From assembly GCA_022605425.2 (NCBI GenBank), contig JAKIMF020000011.1, forward strand, positions 1 through 64,000: a DNA stretch of 64,000 nt, given 5' to 3'. The notes beneath the pieces are model-generated. The model was not told the origin of the DNA. It did not search any database and saw nothing but the letters and a program-made list of their open reading frames with translations. Made by a program: the position numbers and the translations under genes. The DNA comes from Hamiltosporidium tvaerminnensis (Eukaryota > Microsporidia > Dubosqiidae). The first letter of the stretch is position 1. The number at the start of each line of letters is the position of its first letter. Of this stretch, positions 1 through 14,010 are shown in pieces.

Positions 1-240
1 TAGAGTGGTTTTTGATAGTTTTAGATGAAAACAACACGTAAAAGACCTTGATAAGCTGAGTGCCTTGAAAGATACAAATGTTTTGAAAAAGAATCAGTGC
101 GAGAAAAGAGTTGAGAGAAGCGATAACACTGTCTAAAAGTTATCTTAAAAGAGATGACACACATAGATACATGTCCCGAAACTATATTCTCTGAAAATAT
201 ATAAATTTGGATAGGGCATACTGTGATAATTCGATTGTAA
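1..240. other. Higher-GC island at left window edge
   Basis: The first ~240 bases are visibly richer in G and C than the kilobases that follow. The minus strand is open from 416 down to 21 (131 codons counting from a possible start at 416), the longest open frame in the window. Its residues are typical of AT-rich chance frames (Lys, Asn, Ile, Phe) with no motif I recognise. The plus strand has shorter open pieces in two frames. It may be the edge of a decayed element cut by the window border. I cannot name it. Confidence 0.25.
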
Positions 241-2559
241 GATTTGAAATTAAAATACTGGAAAGAAAATGATTTATTTATCAATTTATTAAATGCTTTT
301 TTTGTTTTATAATTTATTTTTGTATTTTGATTTAAATTTGTTGAATTTTTTCTGATTTTCATACCAATAATTCTTGAATTATGGTGTTCAAATAAAATAA
401 TGAACTTAAATTTCATATTTCAAACGATTATTCATTTTTTTTATTGTTTTTAGTTGAATTTTATGCTAATAAAACTGGAAAATTAGATATATTTATACAT
501 CATTTGTGTTTACATTTTACAGATAAAATAAGTATTTGGTTGAAAGTAATAAAATAAAAATATATTAAAGGAAAATTAATCCTATTATTAAAAAATAATT
601 TCAAAATCTTTTCTTATATCTTAAGTGTTCAAAGAACAGAATACTTATATATTGAATAAAAACATTTTACAAAATTTGGTGAAATTTTTATTTTATAAAA
701 ACTAACAAAAATCGAGTGGTATAATTATTCTTCCTATCTTAAGATATGAAGAAGGCTGATATATCCAATGCTTGATTTCTATTAGTACTTTTGTATGGTA
801 TATTCTTATTTTATTAAATTTTAATTTGTGATTAAGTTATTTAATAATTTTTCATTCTAAGAATAGCAAAATCCAATAATATTTTAATAAATTATACAAT
901 TTTAATCGTTAGATGACTCTCTTTTGATGTTAAGTTAGATAAAATTAATTGATTGTATCATTTTAAAAGTGGTATACATATTTTTACAGTTCTAAATATA
1001 TTAAGTTTTCTTTTGAATTTCAAAATTTGTAAAAATAATAGAAAATAGTAGAAATTAAAAAATGTATAAAAAAAAAATAAACTTATTATTTAAAATATAT
1101 CATACCATGAATTTATAGAATGTCTATATTTAGAACAGTGTTTATATTTTTCATATATTCAATATCGAAATGGATTTTGTTTAAGATTTAATTTGTTGAT
1201 AAAAATGAGACATATGTAAGATTTTATCTCAAGTAATAGAACCCCAAAAATAAAATTAACAATATACAGTTATTTATAAACCTAAAAATTCTACAATTGG
1301 TAAACATCTCTAAATAAAAGGCTTTTTTGATAAAAAAAATTAGAAGCGTCAATCTTTTTATAGTCAAAATTTTCTGCTTGTGAGATATCATATTACGATA
1401 TTATGGGGTAACGTAAATGCGTGAAAATATTTTAGTTTTGTTTTCAAATAAAAAGAAAAAAATTACAAAAACTTTCTGAATTAATAGTATTTCAGCTTGT
1501 GAATCCGTGTTAAATTTATATGTTTTCACGATTCGAAATGAAATTTATCATTGTAAGAAATTGATATAAAAGTCTAACATTATTCTAGATTTATGTATAA
1601 AAATGTAAATATTAGTTGTGTAAAAAAATAAAAGAAATTTTAACTGCATTGAAATAGACCAGGGGGTTAAATAATATATGGTATAGAATAGATTTTGTTT
1701 GTTTTTTTTTCTTCTCTAGGTATTTAAAGTACGTCTCATAAGGCATTGTTAAAAATATGTACAAGAAAAAATAGTAATTAAAGCTAATCTTTTATTTAGA
1801 TAACAAATAATATAACATTTAAATAAAGTAAATGTATTTATACGAAATAATATTTTTAAGTATGATCACAATGCAGAGTTAGTCTTGTAATATTTAAGTT
1901 AACTTATATTTTTCTAAATTTACCGTAAAGGTTTTAAAATAATAGTTCTAGATATGCTGGGGATAATTTCGAGTCATATAAATATATTAGCTTATTATTT
2001 GGCCTTGAATTACCTTTAGGTCTTTTATTTATCTATAGTATTAAATTAGTATTATTAATAGTTGTTCAAAATATTAAATTCGTCTTTTGAAGATATGACT
2101 CTATTACAATTTATTTTTCAACCTTCCATTCCTTTTTTACGTTTAATATTTTGGTTTTTTAATTGTTTAGATTAATTTTTTTCTAGTTTAGCATTTTTAG
2201 TTAAACTAGTTGATTTGCGTTATTATTTAGATTAATCTTTAGCTACTCATTTTCCACCTTTCTTTTTCATTTTATTCGAATCTACTTTTTTAAATTTTTT
2301 TAAGAGCATTCGTCTGTTTTTTATTTGTCGTTCTACTTTGATACTTGCACAAGCAGTTTTTCTATTTATAAAACAAGTATATTTATTTCCCCCTTTGAGT
2401 TTTAGAATAAAGTAAAGAATATATTTTCCAAAAATGTCTAATTTTATCTTGTTTGGATAGATTTATATTTATTTTTAATTCATTGTTCTTCAAATTTCTT
2501 ATTAAATATCATTATGTTATATTTAAATATATGACAAAGATTTATCTATTCTTATATGA
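241..2559. other. AT-rich stretch without recognisable genes
   Basis: Homopolymer-rich A/T sequence with frequent stops in all frames. From about 2080 to 2559 the plus strand becomes T-rich. Similar T-rich lead-ins precede the other copies of the 4.5-kb repeat unit, so this part may be the ill-defined left end of that unit. I see nothing else. Confidence 0.5.
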
Positions 2560-5500
2560 TTTTAAGGGGTTAAGCTTAATAGACTTATAAAATTAACCAT
2601 AATTGGAAGTTTTTGTGTGTAAGGTATTTTTTGTTTTTTTATGCTTATTACGAACATCCGGACAATTAAAAACTTAACTCATTATCTAAAAATAAGATTT
2701 TTATTATCTTGGCCATATTACGTTTTGTGTTCAACCTAAATATGACTGTATTAAATTTTGTGAAATTGTTTTTAAAAGTTTTTAATATATCGTGTGAAAC
2801 ATTAATCATATATGGGATTTATGCGTAACTCTGGATTTCTATATAACCTCATATTAGATACTTTCTCGAAAATTGAGCGAACTGTTGGGTATTATGTATG
2901 CATTGCTGCTTTAGCACAAGAAAATGCAAATATAATATGAAAGAAAGATATACAAGTGAAAAGGGTATTTGAATTTCATTTATACTACTTTTACGAAAAT
3001 TTAGGAGTTTTTGTACGATATTATTGCTATTATCAATATTGATGTGATATTCTCCCGATCTATACAGACATTGATTTTTTATTCATATAACTATAATCCA
3101 TATAAATTGATTCAATTTTTAGTTCGCCTTAATATATCCATATAAAAAAATTTTTTGTTTTTACTATGTGACTTAATATACTGACTTAAATTATTTTTAT
3201 TATAAGTATATTGATTGCTTTTAATCATGTTAGGTCTTTTTTTTGGAACAATATAGTATACAGTAAGATATAAAAATTAGATTAAAATAAAATCATAATA
3301 CGATAAATTCTCTTGAATAAAAAACAGGATTCCATTATACTACTTTATATATTAAAACCAAATTCAAATAAAAGTTTTTACATAAATATATGCAAATTTT
3401 AAGTTTCTTAACCTATTCTTTTGTTCAAACAAAATTCTACAACTAATTCTTAAAATAGTTTAATTTTGTTTAGTTTCGGTGTTAAACTTGTATATTAAGT
3501 CGTACATACAATACAAATAATATTTGAATTATTGAATATTATCTGATATTTTAATTTTATTTTAAAATAGGTAAATCTTAATAAATTTGTTTATTTCAAA
3601 CTAATTAAAATACTCGTTTTTTACATATGCTTAATTTATATTTTATTTTTCTATGTAAAGCTACGAATTAATTTTTCAAACTTTTCAGAAATTCATTTGA
3701 ATTAAGTAATATAATAGAATCAAAGATACATTGATTTCAAAAATGTATTTATAAACGAATATTATTTTATAATATAAAAAAATAAAGTATGTTTGTGAAA
3801 GTAGACGTCTATTCTAATTTACTAAATAAAATTTTTGATTGAGTTTGTTGTTCAAATAAAATATTGTAAATTGTGATTTGTACACTTAAAATGTAAAAAG
3901 AACACAATTAGACATTGAAAACTTTAATAGGTATGATTAATCTTGGATTTTTTAAGTTGTGGTATCCTCTAAGCGTGACCTTAGCTCCATCTTATTATTG
4001 AACTTCCATTACCTGATGAACTATATAGAGATTTAACCTAAAATCAGAGCAAAATACCTGTTCCACAATGCTAAAATATATTTTTCCAAAAAATCGCAGC
4101 AAATTCATACTTTTCCCACTACCTAAGCTGATTTGTATCATGAAAATTAGCCTTTAAAATTTTTATATTAGCTCCTATGGAATTCAAGCGGCAGTGTGTA
4201 AGAACTCAAGCGATTTTATCTAAGTCGGATTTAACGAAAAAATCAAATTAGAGCCCTTAGTAAAATTTATAAATAATTTTACAAATAACAGACACACCTG
4301 TTTCATAAACTCCGAGACCAAAAGTTAGCTTCATATACAGATTTTTGACTTTCGCAAATCTTCAGGTAAATTACGATATGAAAATTATATCCATAGACAA
4401 TTTTGTTTGTTTAAACTTATACCCAATAAAAAACCAATAACTATGATTAGCATTAATCATAATACTTTTTTATTTAAATAATCGCTTTCATTTTTTTTCT
4501 ATAACTACACACGCAATAGTTATGATATATAAATGACTCTGGGCTTATGAAAAATTCCGGTCTTTTGCATAAATGGGTAATTCTTACAACATTCTTTAGC
4601 GAAACTTAAATTATCTATTTTAAGATATAGCAAACCTTATTGAATATATTAATGAATTCCAATTGTACTAACATGTATTATAAAGATCGATTGAATTTCT
4701 TTGGTTGAAATGGAAGACTTTTGTTTTGCTAAACAAAATATTTTTCGTGAGAATATTTCAAAAATAATTCAAGAATCAAGAAATATATCGAGGCGTTTAA
4801 TCCAAGGAGTGGGAATGTTAAATTTAATAAAAGAAATCTTCGGATATAAAACCTATAAATATAGATTAACTAATTGCAACGGACTGAAGTATAAAATTAA
4901 GATACGAACGAATAACAAAGAGAATAATTAAATAAACAAGGGAGTGCAAAGATTAATTTAAAAATTAAATTTTTTGAATATGAATACAGATATTTCAAAA
5001 AAAAAATAAGCCAAATTTTAAAATATTATATTTACTTTCTTTAAAACATAAAGTTTCTTTAATTTCCTTCATTACAAACCCAGCCAATATTTCAGCCTTT
5101 TCTGAAATCAATTCAAGAGAGGTTCTAAAGTAATTTTCTTCAATTAAAATCTTCTAGCCTTCCAAATATATTCAATTGCATTTTAATTTCAATTCGATAA
5201 ATATTCGAATTAAGTATTTCGATTTCACCTTCAAATAATATTTCAGAATTAGATTACTTGACACAAAACTCGTTTTTACATCTCAAAAACGATACATGCC
5301 TTTGGTTCTACCACCCCGAAAATTTCCAAATTGTGTTGGTTGTAAAGTTGCAGTGTGATCTTCCTAACTGTTGATATACATTTCAAAAATTCTTCCATTC
5401 AAATACTTTTCATAAAACCCTAGCTTTGATTCTAGGCCAATATAAACGGCCGTGTGTATCAAACTGCTTACTAGCCCCTAGCCATGCCTCTTTCGTACTT

Positions 5501-7037
5501 TCCGAGTAAGTGGTACGAGAAATTTTGCACAAATCCCAAAAGAACTCTTTTGATTAAATTCAATATTATATAAAACTGCCTTGAGGTGTAATATAATCAA
5601 AGATCAAGGTAAATATTCCTATCATTTGTTACATACAACTTTACGATGTTGTACTAGATATCGAAATGACATCACAATATAATCTAATTATTTTATATCT
5701 TGACTATAACTACGAATAATTCGTAAAAAAACTTCATTTTGATGGACAATCCGTTAGAAGCAGAGAATATAATAAACACCTTGCATCCTCACTGATATTA
5801 GCCATTACACCCGTTTTCCTCCTTTTTGTTCGTATTTCTTGAGTTACCTCTTCATTCCAATTTCTTCAATAAAAAATATTTTGATATCAGAAATATAACG
5901 ATAGAAATTTTCAAAATACATACTGAGAAATTAAATTGTTTTGTTTTTATTCTTTTATTTGCTTTAAACCTGAAAAACATAAAGAATTAAAACGTATTTA
6001 GGGGCATGTAAATATCTAATTTTTGTTTCCCTGTTTCTCAAGGTGAAAAGCGTACTTTTTAAATTTTTGTTCTAGATTTGGTTCTCGTATATGATTATTA
6101 AAACATTTTAAAAAAATTTTATTCTAAATTTTATACATATTATTTTTCCTCGAATGATTTTTCTGTTAAAACGTTTTATTTTTCAATATTATATGGTTAC
6201 ATTATCTTAATACTTCCGATTTATTTCTAATTCATCGAAAAACCAGTAGCTAAATTTATATAAACTTTTATTAGTACTTTTATTATGCTGAAATCATAAA
6301 TATTCAAATGTTTTATCTTTGGAGCGTAAATAATGAATTTAAATTATATTTTTGGCGGTGTGAGGATAGTCACAAAAAAAACATTCTTCTTAGCAATGAG
6401 TAGGCTTAAACTAGGTGTGAAGACAATATTTTAGTTTTTGAATTGTGATTAAAACCACACTACCCCTACGTTTGTTACATGGGTGTTCGTATGAAAGGAA
6501 GTTCATAAAATCCACGAAAATTTTATATTAATATATTTTTGCTTTTTCTTGTGCTCAATTGTAAACTGCACTTGAACTTATAGATAATATCCATAGAAAT
6601 TTAAAAATCTAGTCTTAAAAACTGCTTTAGAAGACTCTGCGAATTGAAATGGAAGATGGCCTTCTAAAACGAGAGTTGCGTGGGTTATTTATGTTGGTAT
6701 GGCATTGCATCTTCGCCTGGTTTTTTCGTGTGAATTCCATGAAATATCTTAGCTAGCTGATAGTTTATTTGGCACGTGTATATTAAGTTAAAATGCTGCA
6801 GGGTGTGTAAAAGGTCACAATTCTAGTTGATTTTGCATACGATCACACCTCCGCAACAGATATTAACAAACTCGAAGCAACTAAATTGCTTATTAAATAA
6901 GTCTTAAGCTATTAAAGATAAAATGCTTGGGATTTAGATATTCTAAAGGAAGTAACGATGGAGTGTTAGGTCCAGTCACTGATGTCAAACCTAGAACTAA
7001 GCAATCCTTTTATGAAAAAGTAACAACACTTACTCCT
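2560..7037 (+). repeat. 4.5-kb dispersed repeat unit, copy 1 (long form)
   Basis: This copy shares ordered landmarks with the other copies: ggaagtttttgtgtgtaagg at 2605, aaacattaatcatat at 2797, cttttcagaaattcatt at 3681, ttccacaatg at 4061 and the agaactcaagcgat box near 4203. The same landmarks recur in copy 3 at nearly the same offsets, and similarity continues to the right end through a block near 5830 (ttgagttacctcttcattcc) into the GC-rich module. By eye the two long copies match at roughly three quarters of positions. Stops interrupt every frame. A minus-strand reading and a plus-strand frame at 4701-4931 are not conserved as open frames in copy 3. No terminal inverted or long terminal repeat was recognised, so the class (old transposon or segmental duplication) is open. 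Confidence 0.7.
6352..7037 (+). repeat. GC-rich ~690-bp module, decayed copy at end of unit copy 1
   Basis: It aligns with the better preserved module at 42039-42738. It starts with a gtgaggatagtcac variant, has ccacactac in the first third, ttggtatggcattg at 6693 (offset 341), then the ggagtgttaggtccag and cctagaactaagc blocks at the right end. Many G and C positions of the 42-kb copy are A or T here. No open frame spans it. It could be a non-autonomous retroelement or the UTR of a larger element. Confidence 0.65.
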
Positions 7038-8504
7038 TTATTTAAAAATATTGTATAGTTTAAATTCATTTAATGGTTTTGGTTTATGCAGCTATTATAT
7101 ATTTTTCGTTAACGCTGATATTCAGTTACTTTAAACTTATGTAATATTTATTTTTCATTTTACGGTTTATATCATTAAATTATTATTCTATTTATTTTCA
7201 CAATTTAAGTTATTTCACTAAAAAATATGTATTCTAATATAGAAAGTTCTAGTCGTCACTATTTATTTATCGAGCATTATTTCGCAAATAAAATTAATCC
7301 TATCCGAACTACAATGTCGTTCTTTAATTTGAATATCTCATAGATTCTTTTAGCTTATAGATCTAATTTTATGTCTATTAGCATTCTATTTTTTTTATCT
7401 AATCTAACTTTTTATGTTTAAAAATATACTTTTCTTACATATTATTTGTATTAATTTTGTTTTTATACTATTTTTTTATAACCCAATTTTAAAGGCGTGT
7501 AAGATGTGATATAAATCTTTAAGATAATTATAGCTTATGTGTTTGCTTTGATTAATTCACAATAATTTTTTTGAACTTTAAAATTTTGATTTTAAATTCT
7601 TTAATATTCTATAGAATACTATGGAGAATTTGCTAAATGCATATTTTTTGGGTAGAATACTTTTAGTAGGGTTTTTTACTCCTTATTTAATTACCTTTTC
7701 TATAATTTGTATTTAGTCATGTATATTTTGTAAATATAATTTTATTGTATATTAGTCTTTGAATTGTAATGTGTCTTACATAGTTAAAAAATGTACTTGT
7801 TTTTATCTTATATTTGTTTTCTAACTATTTTCATGTGCTTTTTAATTAAATTCAAATATTTTCGTTCAATCGTTTCTATTGAAATTCTAGTCCTAGTTTA
7901 TCCTTTACTTGTTTTGAGTAAATTTATGTTATATAAAATTTATAAAGTCGTTTACTTTTTAATGTAAATTGGTATATAGTTCGTTGTTATGTTTAAATAA
8001 ATACTACTTTTGTTTATAGATGTTAAAATATAATATTTTTCTTGCATAAAAAGAGAGTATATGTTAGATTAGCAGTTACCGATATTTCTTTCGTACATTT
8101 TTTTAGTTTATTATTCATTTTGGCTGTGTTTCTTAATTTAAAAATTTACTTATATCAAATTTTTTTTGCTAAAACTCATTTTAGTTATAGCTGTATATAC
8201 ATTTTTTAGTTTTTTGGTTGTTTTTTTTCGAAATGACTTTTTTTAATTCTGTTACATTTATTTTACTTCATTCTTTTCTTATTCATTTACAAATTCAAGT
8301 CGTTACTTAATCAATCACTTGTTTGGGTCATGTAAAATAATTCAGGTCATTTCAATGAGTAATTTATGTTTCAAAGTAATATTTATGGCTAAATAATGTA
8401 TAAAATTTCTGTTATTTATTCATTTTATATTCATTTTAACTTCAAATTCAGTTATTTAATATCAATATGTAATATTCGTAAATATAAGTAAGTATTTTCT
8501 CTTC
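7038..8504. other. T-rich lead-in between unit copies 1 and 2
   Basis: The plus strand is strongly T-rich with many short TTTA/ATTT runs and no coding signal. It sits directly between two copies of the large repeat unit. Comparable T-rich stretches precede copies 1, 3 and 4, so it may belong to the left part of copy 2, though I could not align it convincingly base for base. Confidence 0.4.
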
Positions 8505-10570
8505 TGAGTATATTAAGAGGTTAACCTAACAAACTTTAAAATTTACTATAATTGGAAGTTTTTGTGTGTAAGGTAATGGTTGGTTTGCTTTATTGGAACA
8601 GTCGTATCTATTAAAACCCTCACTCACTATTTAAAAACGAGGTTTTATAATCTTGGTCATCATCAGTTGTGTTCAACCTAAATATGGCTGGATTAAATTT
8701 GGTTAACTCGTTTCGAAAAGCCCGCAGTATATTGTTGGAAACATTAATCATATAAGAGATTCTTCCGTAACTATAGATTTCAAAATAACCTTTACTATTT
8801 ACCTTTCCTTAAATTAATCAAACAGTTATAGCGCATATCTTATATGCCTTTTTACAATTTCTTAAACAGAATATAAAGCTAATTCAAAAAAAGATATAAA
8901 TACGAAAAGTATTTAAATATCATGTATAATACTTTCGAGTGATTAATGAGAAATGTAATACTATTGCTATTGTTGGAATATATATGTTATTCTTTGGATT
9001 TTTAATGGCTTTGATTTGCTAATATATATTACAATTTATGGTATAATGAACTCTGATATTTGATTCATTTAAATATATATAGAAATAAATATTTCATTTT
9101 AAAATATATGGTGAGATTTAAATAACTTAAATCATTATAATTATACATGTATTAATTCGATTTAAATATGTTAAGTTTATTTTTAATTTATATCTAATTT
9201 TAAATTAAATTAGACTTTAAAATAATATATATAGTACAGTAAACTGTCATGAAGTGATACAGAAAACTTTTTATCATGCTACTTCTATGTTGAAACCAAA
9301 TTCTAATAAATCTTTGCATCCAATTTATGTAAATTAAGTACTCTTAAGTTATTTGCCTAATTGAAAGACAATTGTTACAATACTTTTTAAAATAGTTCGT
9401 TTTATATATTCTTTTTAGTCTTTAGATTGTAACTATTTTTATTCAGTATATATATTAAAACAAGAAATAAAGCCAAATAAAATAATGTAAATAATATGTT
9501 GATATGATTATAAGAAAGTTAAACTTTAATTAAATTTAGTTCGGCTCCTACCTAATTAATATAATTAATTTTTAATATGCTTTCTCGTAATTCTATATTA
9601 ATCTACAATGAAATCTTCAAAAATTAATGAGCTATCTATACTAGTCCGAAATAAACAGAGGTTATATCATTTCAATATCTAAATATATTTATAGGTGAAT
9701 ATAAATTTCGAAAGATAAGTATAAATAATAGATATTGATTTGAAAGTGTGGTATAAATAGTCTTTTAATTTAAAGAAGGAAATTTTTATAATACTACAAA
9801 TAAAATTTCGATGATCTTGTTTGTCGATTTATAGCTAATTATTTCGAATTACGGTTTGTCTGCTAAAATGTAATAATAGAGACAATTAGGTATATATAAT
9901 CACTAAAACTATAAATGAGCTTCAGTTCTAAATGTTGTGGCATCTTTTACAAGTAAATTAGTACTTTTTCATTTTGAAACTTCTGATTCTTCCTTATATG
10001 AATAAAGATTAAACCAATTTAGAGGAATAGAACTTATGCCACAACCAGCTGATATATTTTTATTAGAATATTTGCACCTGTAATATATTATCTCAAACTA
10101 TCCAAGCTGATTCGAATTATGGAATGGCATATCTAAGGTTATTTACACATTTTACAATTGTTTAAAGGGTAGTCTCAAAAGACTCATCTGATCTTGATTG
10201 AAGTCAAAATTAACTAAATAATTTAATGAATTCACTCATAATATATTGGTAGATAAATACCCAATATCATTAACTGGAACTTTCATAACGCGAAGGCAAA
10301 TAACGCAATTTTGAGGCGCATTTGCCTATTTCAAAAATTCGAGGTAAAGTTGTATATTATAAAGAAAAAGATAAAATAATATAATTTAATTTATAAGTTA
10401 TAATTTTAAAAATTAATAGATTTTATTTACTTTACATCAAAAAACATTACTTTTGTATATTTGCTCGATTATTTCTTTAAACTTTAAGAAAATTTATTTG
10501 TTCCTCATGATATGTAATTGAATTGTGCTCTATGATTGAATTACTTTCTTCTTGATAAAATGTGTTCTTC
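8505..10570 (+). repeat. 4.5-kb repeat unit, copy 2 (short form)
   Basis: Landmarks: ggaagtttttgtgtgtaagg at 8554, aaacattaatcatat at 8739, gccacaacc at 10039 and gactcatctgatctt at 10180. The landmark offsets (185 and 1485 bases from the first) match the other copies. It pairs best with copy 4 (51975-54010): both have a cgc/cgcagttgcctattt block and an atgattgaattac/gagttg block at the right end. No GC-rich module follows at the expected position. No intact ORF. Confidence 0.65.
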
Positions 10571-11388
10571 TTATTATAGAAATCTTCGTAAATGGTTTGA
10601 GCTATTAACGCTTAAATAAGCCGTTTGGACTCAATACAAAGTTTGTATTATATATTATCTTATATTATTTTTTGGTTTGTGTTAGAAGATTAAACGTATT
10701 TTATATTTTCTAAAAATTTAAAGGTAATGCTATTTTGAAGAAATATTTTTAAATGTATATTTTTTAGTACTTTTTTGCGTTAAAAAAAATTCCAAACTCA
10801 TAGGTCTATATGCTTCTTTTTGTTTGAATACTATTTTATTTATATTGATTTTAAAGAAAACAGAGAATAAATAATGCCTTTTCTACATGCTAACAATATT
10901 ACAATAAAGAATAAAAAATTAGAATTTTAGTGAATGTATATTCGCTCGTCCAAAGCTTTCCCTGGTTTTAGTACTTTTGATAAAAATAAAACTTTAGTTA
11001 AATGATATGCATCTTAACAAATAAATATTTTAATTTTTTAATTATTATTACTAATTTAGAAGATTCCATGTAGCAATTATTTTAAATATATCTCTATGCG
11101 TATTAAACAATAAATTTTTTAGATAATACATGGTTTGAAATTAATTTATTTTACATTATTTTTATAATTTTTTTTATTTAAATTTATGCTATGTAAAAAT
11201 TCGGACATGAAATAGAATCTGAAGAAAATTATATATGTAGGGATATACTGATAAAAATATCTTAGTATGATTTAAAAGAAGCCAAGAACATTATTTAAAT
11301 AAGTATTATTATACATTGAAATAATTTCGAAGGGTAAGTTGTAAATGATGTAATTATCAATTGTGACTTTAGATAAATCAAATTATGA
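10571..11388. other. AT-rich stretch, nothing recognised
   Basis: Low-complexity A/T sequence. A minus-strand open frame (11507-11295) is Leu/Ile/Phe-rich, has no motif, and is antisense to a more structured plus-strand frame. I regard it as chance. Confidence 0.4.
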
Positions 11389-11960
11389 TTGGATAGGAAT
11401 CGTTTAGGAATGGTTTTTCCATATATTGAACTAATTAATTTAAATACCTGTTTAAATGAGATTAGTTGTAGCAAGTGTAAAAGTATAAACCATACAAGTT
11501 TTCTCATTTGTGGCAGCTTCTAAGGCTCACCGCAAAGAATACTTTTGAAATATCAGATGCTCTATAGGAAAAGCTCTTCAACCTCTAAACTACAAGAGCT
11601 ATGACTGTACTGAAATGGAAGCCAAATATACCAAATGTCACCGATCGCAAATATCCATTCTCTGTAATATTTGCAGCTAAATTTGCTGCATCTGTATATC
11701 CTAATTAATGGAATATAGAAAGACTATGCAAGTTATATTACGTAAATCTATACTTGCTTCAATATAGATGTCCTGAACAACAATCGATTTTGTTATGAAA
11801 TCAAGAGTTCGAAATGCATGGTTTAATCACTTTAATATGCTAAGATACACTTACGAACAACATCAATTGTATTTCAAAGAACTTTAAGGCAATGAGTCAA
11901 ATACTAGGACAACACTACCTATTTAGTTAGAAAAGTCGTTTGGAAATATTTACCCACTAC
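11389..11960 (+). pseudogene. Coding-like island, Cys-containing frames, broken
   Basis: G+C rises relative to the flanks. On the plus strand one frame is open from 11389 to 11523 and contains the motif CSKCK followed ~10 residues later by another Cys. A second frame is open from about 11549 to 11680 and is Cys/Lys-rich, ending with CNIC. The two frames are offset and separated by stops. This could be the remains of a transposase with a zinc-ribbon start, or chance in a GC-richer patch. No family assignment is justified. Frames of this length are expected by chance many times in 64 kb. Confidence 0.2.
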
Positions 11961-13049
11961 AATGAAATTATATCAAAATACTGTTCAAAAAAATCTTTAA
12001 TCATTTTACGAACAACCGTAATTTATTGTTTACAATATCTACAATTTTGATTGTATGATTTTAAGTGCTTAATTCAATCACAATCTAAAACAATGGGTCT
12101 TTTATAATATTTTGCATATGTATTGATTCTTATATATTTACATTTCTATTTAAATAAATGTGTTCGTTTCATCTTTCTAAAGGTATTACATACTTTGTTG
12201 CTAGCTATGTTACAGAACTTATATAAAGACATTGAAAAGTTAATCGAAACATATATTTCTTTAATGTTTTTCTAAACCAACTTTCTCAAGTATTTCACTG
12301 CTACAGATTAGGTAAATATTATTTTTTCTTTACTATATTTCTCAAGTATTTCGCTCACCCAGGTCAGTAGAAGCAAAAATTTTAAATTAGAATGGTATTA
12401 AGTGCTTATGCACTTTCTAATAAATTAACTCTTAATTTTGCTTTTCTGAGCTAGCTATTAATGATTTGCATGAAATATTTCAATTCTTTTCAAATTAAAT
12501 TAAATAAAAACTTTTTGGCTCGAGTATAGAAAATTTTAGTTTCTCTTTTTTTAGTAAGAATATACAATAAGTAGAAATAGAACGAATATATGCCTAGTAT
12601 CTCTATTGAAATCGCTTTTTTTAAAGTTTTTTATGATTTTCCCCCTTTTATCCAAGTAAGTAAAATATCCAGACATTGTTTTTACATTAAAAGCCCTTAT
12701 GAATAAAATAGCGACGTGCTTTTTTTGAATATAAAAATAAAAGAGCTTCGAAATGCTAGGCTTTAAGCATTTTTTATTAAAATAAATTTAACAATAAAGA
12801 AACAAGTATTGTGTTTATTCATTTATAATTTCAAAAAGTAAACTCCTAATATTAAATAATTTTTTACGTGTAATAATTTGAATTTAGCAGAATTCTTAAT
12901 TTTTCCTGATAAAACTACTCTTGGACTTTGGCACCAATAATATTTACGTTTTAAAAAAGAATTTTTCCAAATGAAAATTAAAAAAAATTAAAAAGCAGCT
13001 GAATATTAATAAAAGAAAGAATTTAATTGTAATTAGATTAAAATAGTTC
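11961..13049. other. AT-rich stretch with one short direct repeat
   Basis: Mostly featureless. The sequence tttctcaagtatttc occurs twice about 58 bases apart (near 12281 and 12339), with related flanks. This may be a local tandem duplication. No coding signal. Confidence 0.45.
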
Positions 13050-14010
13050 CCCTAACCAAAATCTTTAAACTGTTGCTCTGCTCTACAATATTTTAGGAGC
13101 ATAAGCAGAATCAAATATTTCTAAAAACCAAACACGCTTTAAAAAATAGCAAAAATTTTTTTCACTCAACTAATTAATTTCATCACACTCCGAAAAGTTT
13201 TCCCTACCCTAATTTTTAGTCCCAATCCAAACATTTTCCCTCCAACATTATTATTATTGCCCTACCTCGATTCTTTTTACCCTTGCGCCTGTTCTACATA
13301 ACAGAATATTTTTTCCTAAATTTCTTTATTTTAAATATATTCTCGAAAAGCTCCATCATTTCCACGACATAATCATTTTATCTTTAAATATATTTTTTCG
13401 TCAACTAATTTATTTCCGCCCTAATTTACTTTTGCCATAAACTTGCTCTTTCCTCTCAGACGTTAATTTTTTCTCAGTTTTTCAATTATTCTGTTCAAAT
13501 ATCTTTCTTTTTGAAATTTTGTATCTTTAAAACAAAATATTCAATTAATTATCCATTCCATTGATCTCAACTAGAATATTTTCTTTCTGCCGGTTCTTTT
13601 CTTAAAAACGGATTCTTTTCTACGGATTTCAACTTTCATAGATGTACATTTTAAAAACCCAATACTTTATTTCTTTAGCAAACCTTTTCACTTTAACTTC
13701 AAACACCATTCCCCAACCTGTTTTTATAACCAATTCTCCTTTCCCAACCCGTAATTTTCTTCCTTTATAACCCCCTTTTTCGCTATCTTAAATCTTTTTT
13801 CCCAGAATCAGAATCTTTTCCCTAACTACTGTCTTTTTTCCCAAACTATTTTTTTTTTTTACTTGCTGGCCCCGATCTACTCATCCCAAAAACAGATTTA
13901 TTCTCCTGACTTAATTCCTAATCTTTTTTCCGTCGAATTGATCTTTCTTCGCTAACTACAATCTTTTTTTCCTTGGCTGAATTTTCTTTTCTTTTTCTCT
14001 AATTTTTTTA
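13050..14010 (+). repeat. C-rich, G-poor pyrimidine tract with degenerate short repeats
   Basis: Over about 950 bases the plus strand is rich in C and T and nearly lacks G (several 60-base lines have one or two G against 14-18 C). Recurring cores resemble aatcttttttccc or ttccctaacta. Between 13790 and 13850 the cores recur about every 20 bases. Elsewhere the spacing is irregular. The strand bias and loose cores suggest a decayed minisatellite. Some cores contain CCCTAA, but not in tandem. Confidence 0.55.

Noticed and set aside
21-416. 131-codon minus-strand ORF as a gene
   Set aside because: No motif, an AT-driven residue mix in its N-terminal half, and truncated near the window edge. Kept only as a compositional island.
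4701-4931. 76-codon plus-strand ORF in unit copy 1 as an element-encoded protein
   Set aside because: The corresponding region of copy 3 (near 17780-18010) is full of stops and indels with no sign of protein-level constraint.
12270-12290. taaaccaactttctc as a ciliate chromosome-breakage site
   Set aside because: Only partial match to the known 15-base element, a single occurrence, and no other sign of a ciliate micronuclear genome.
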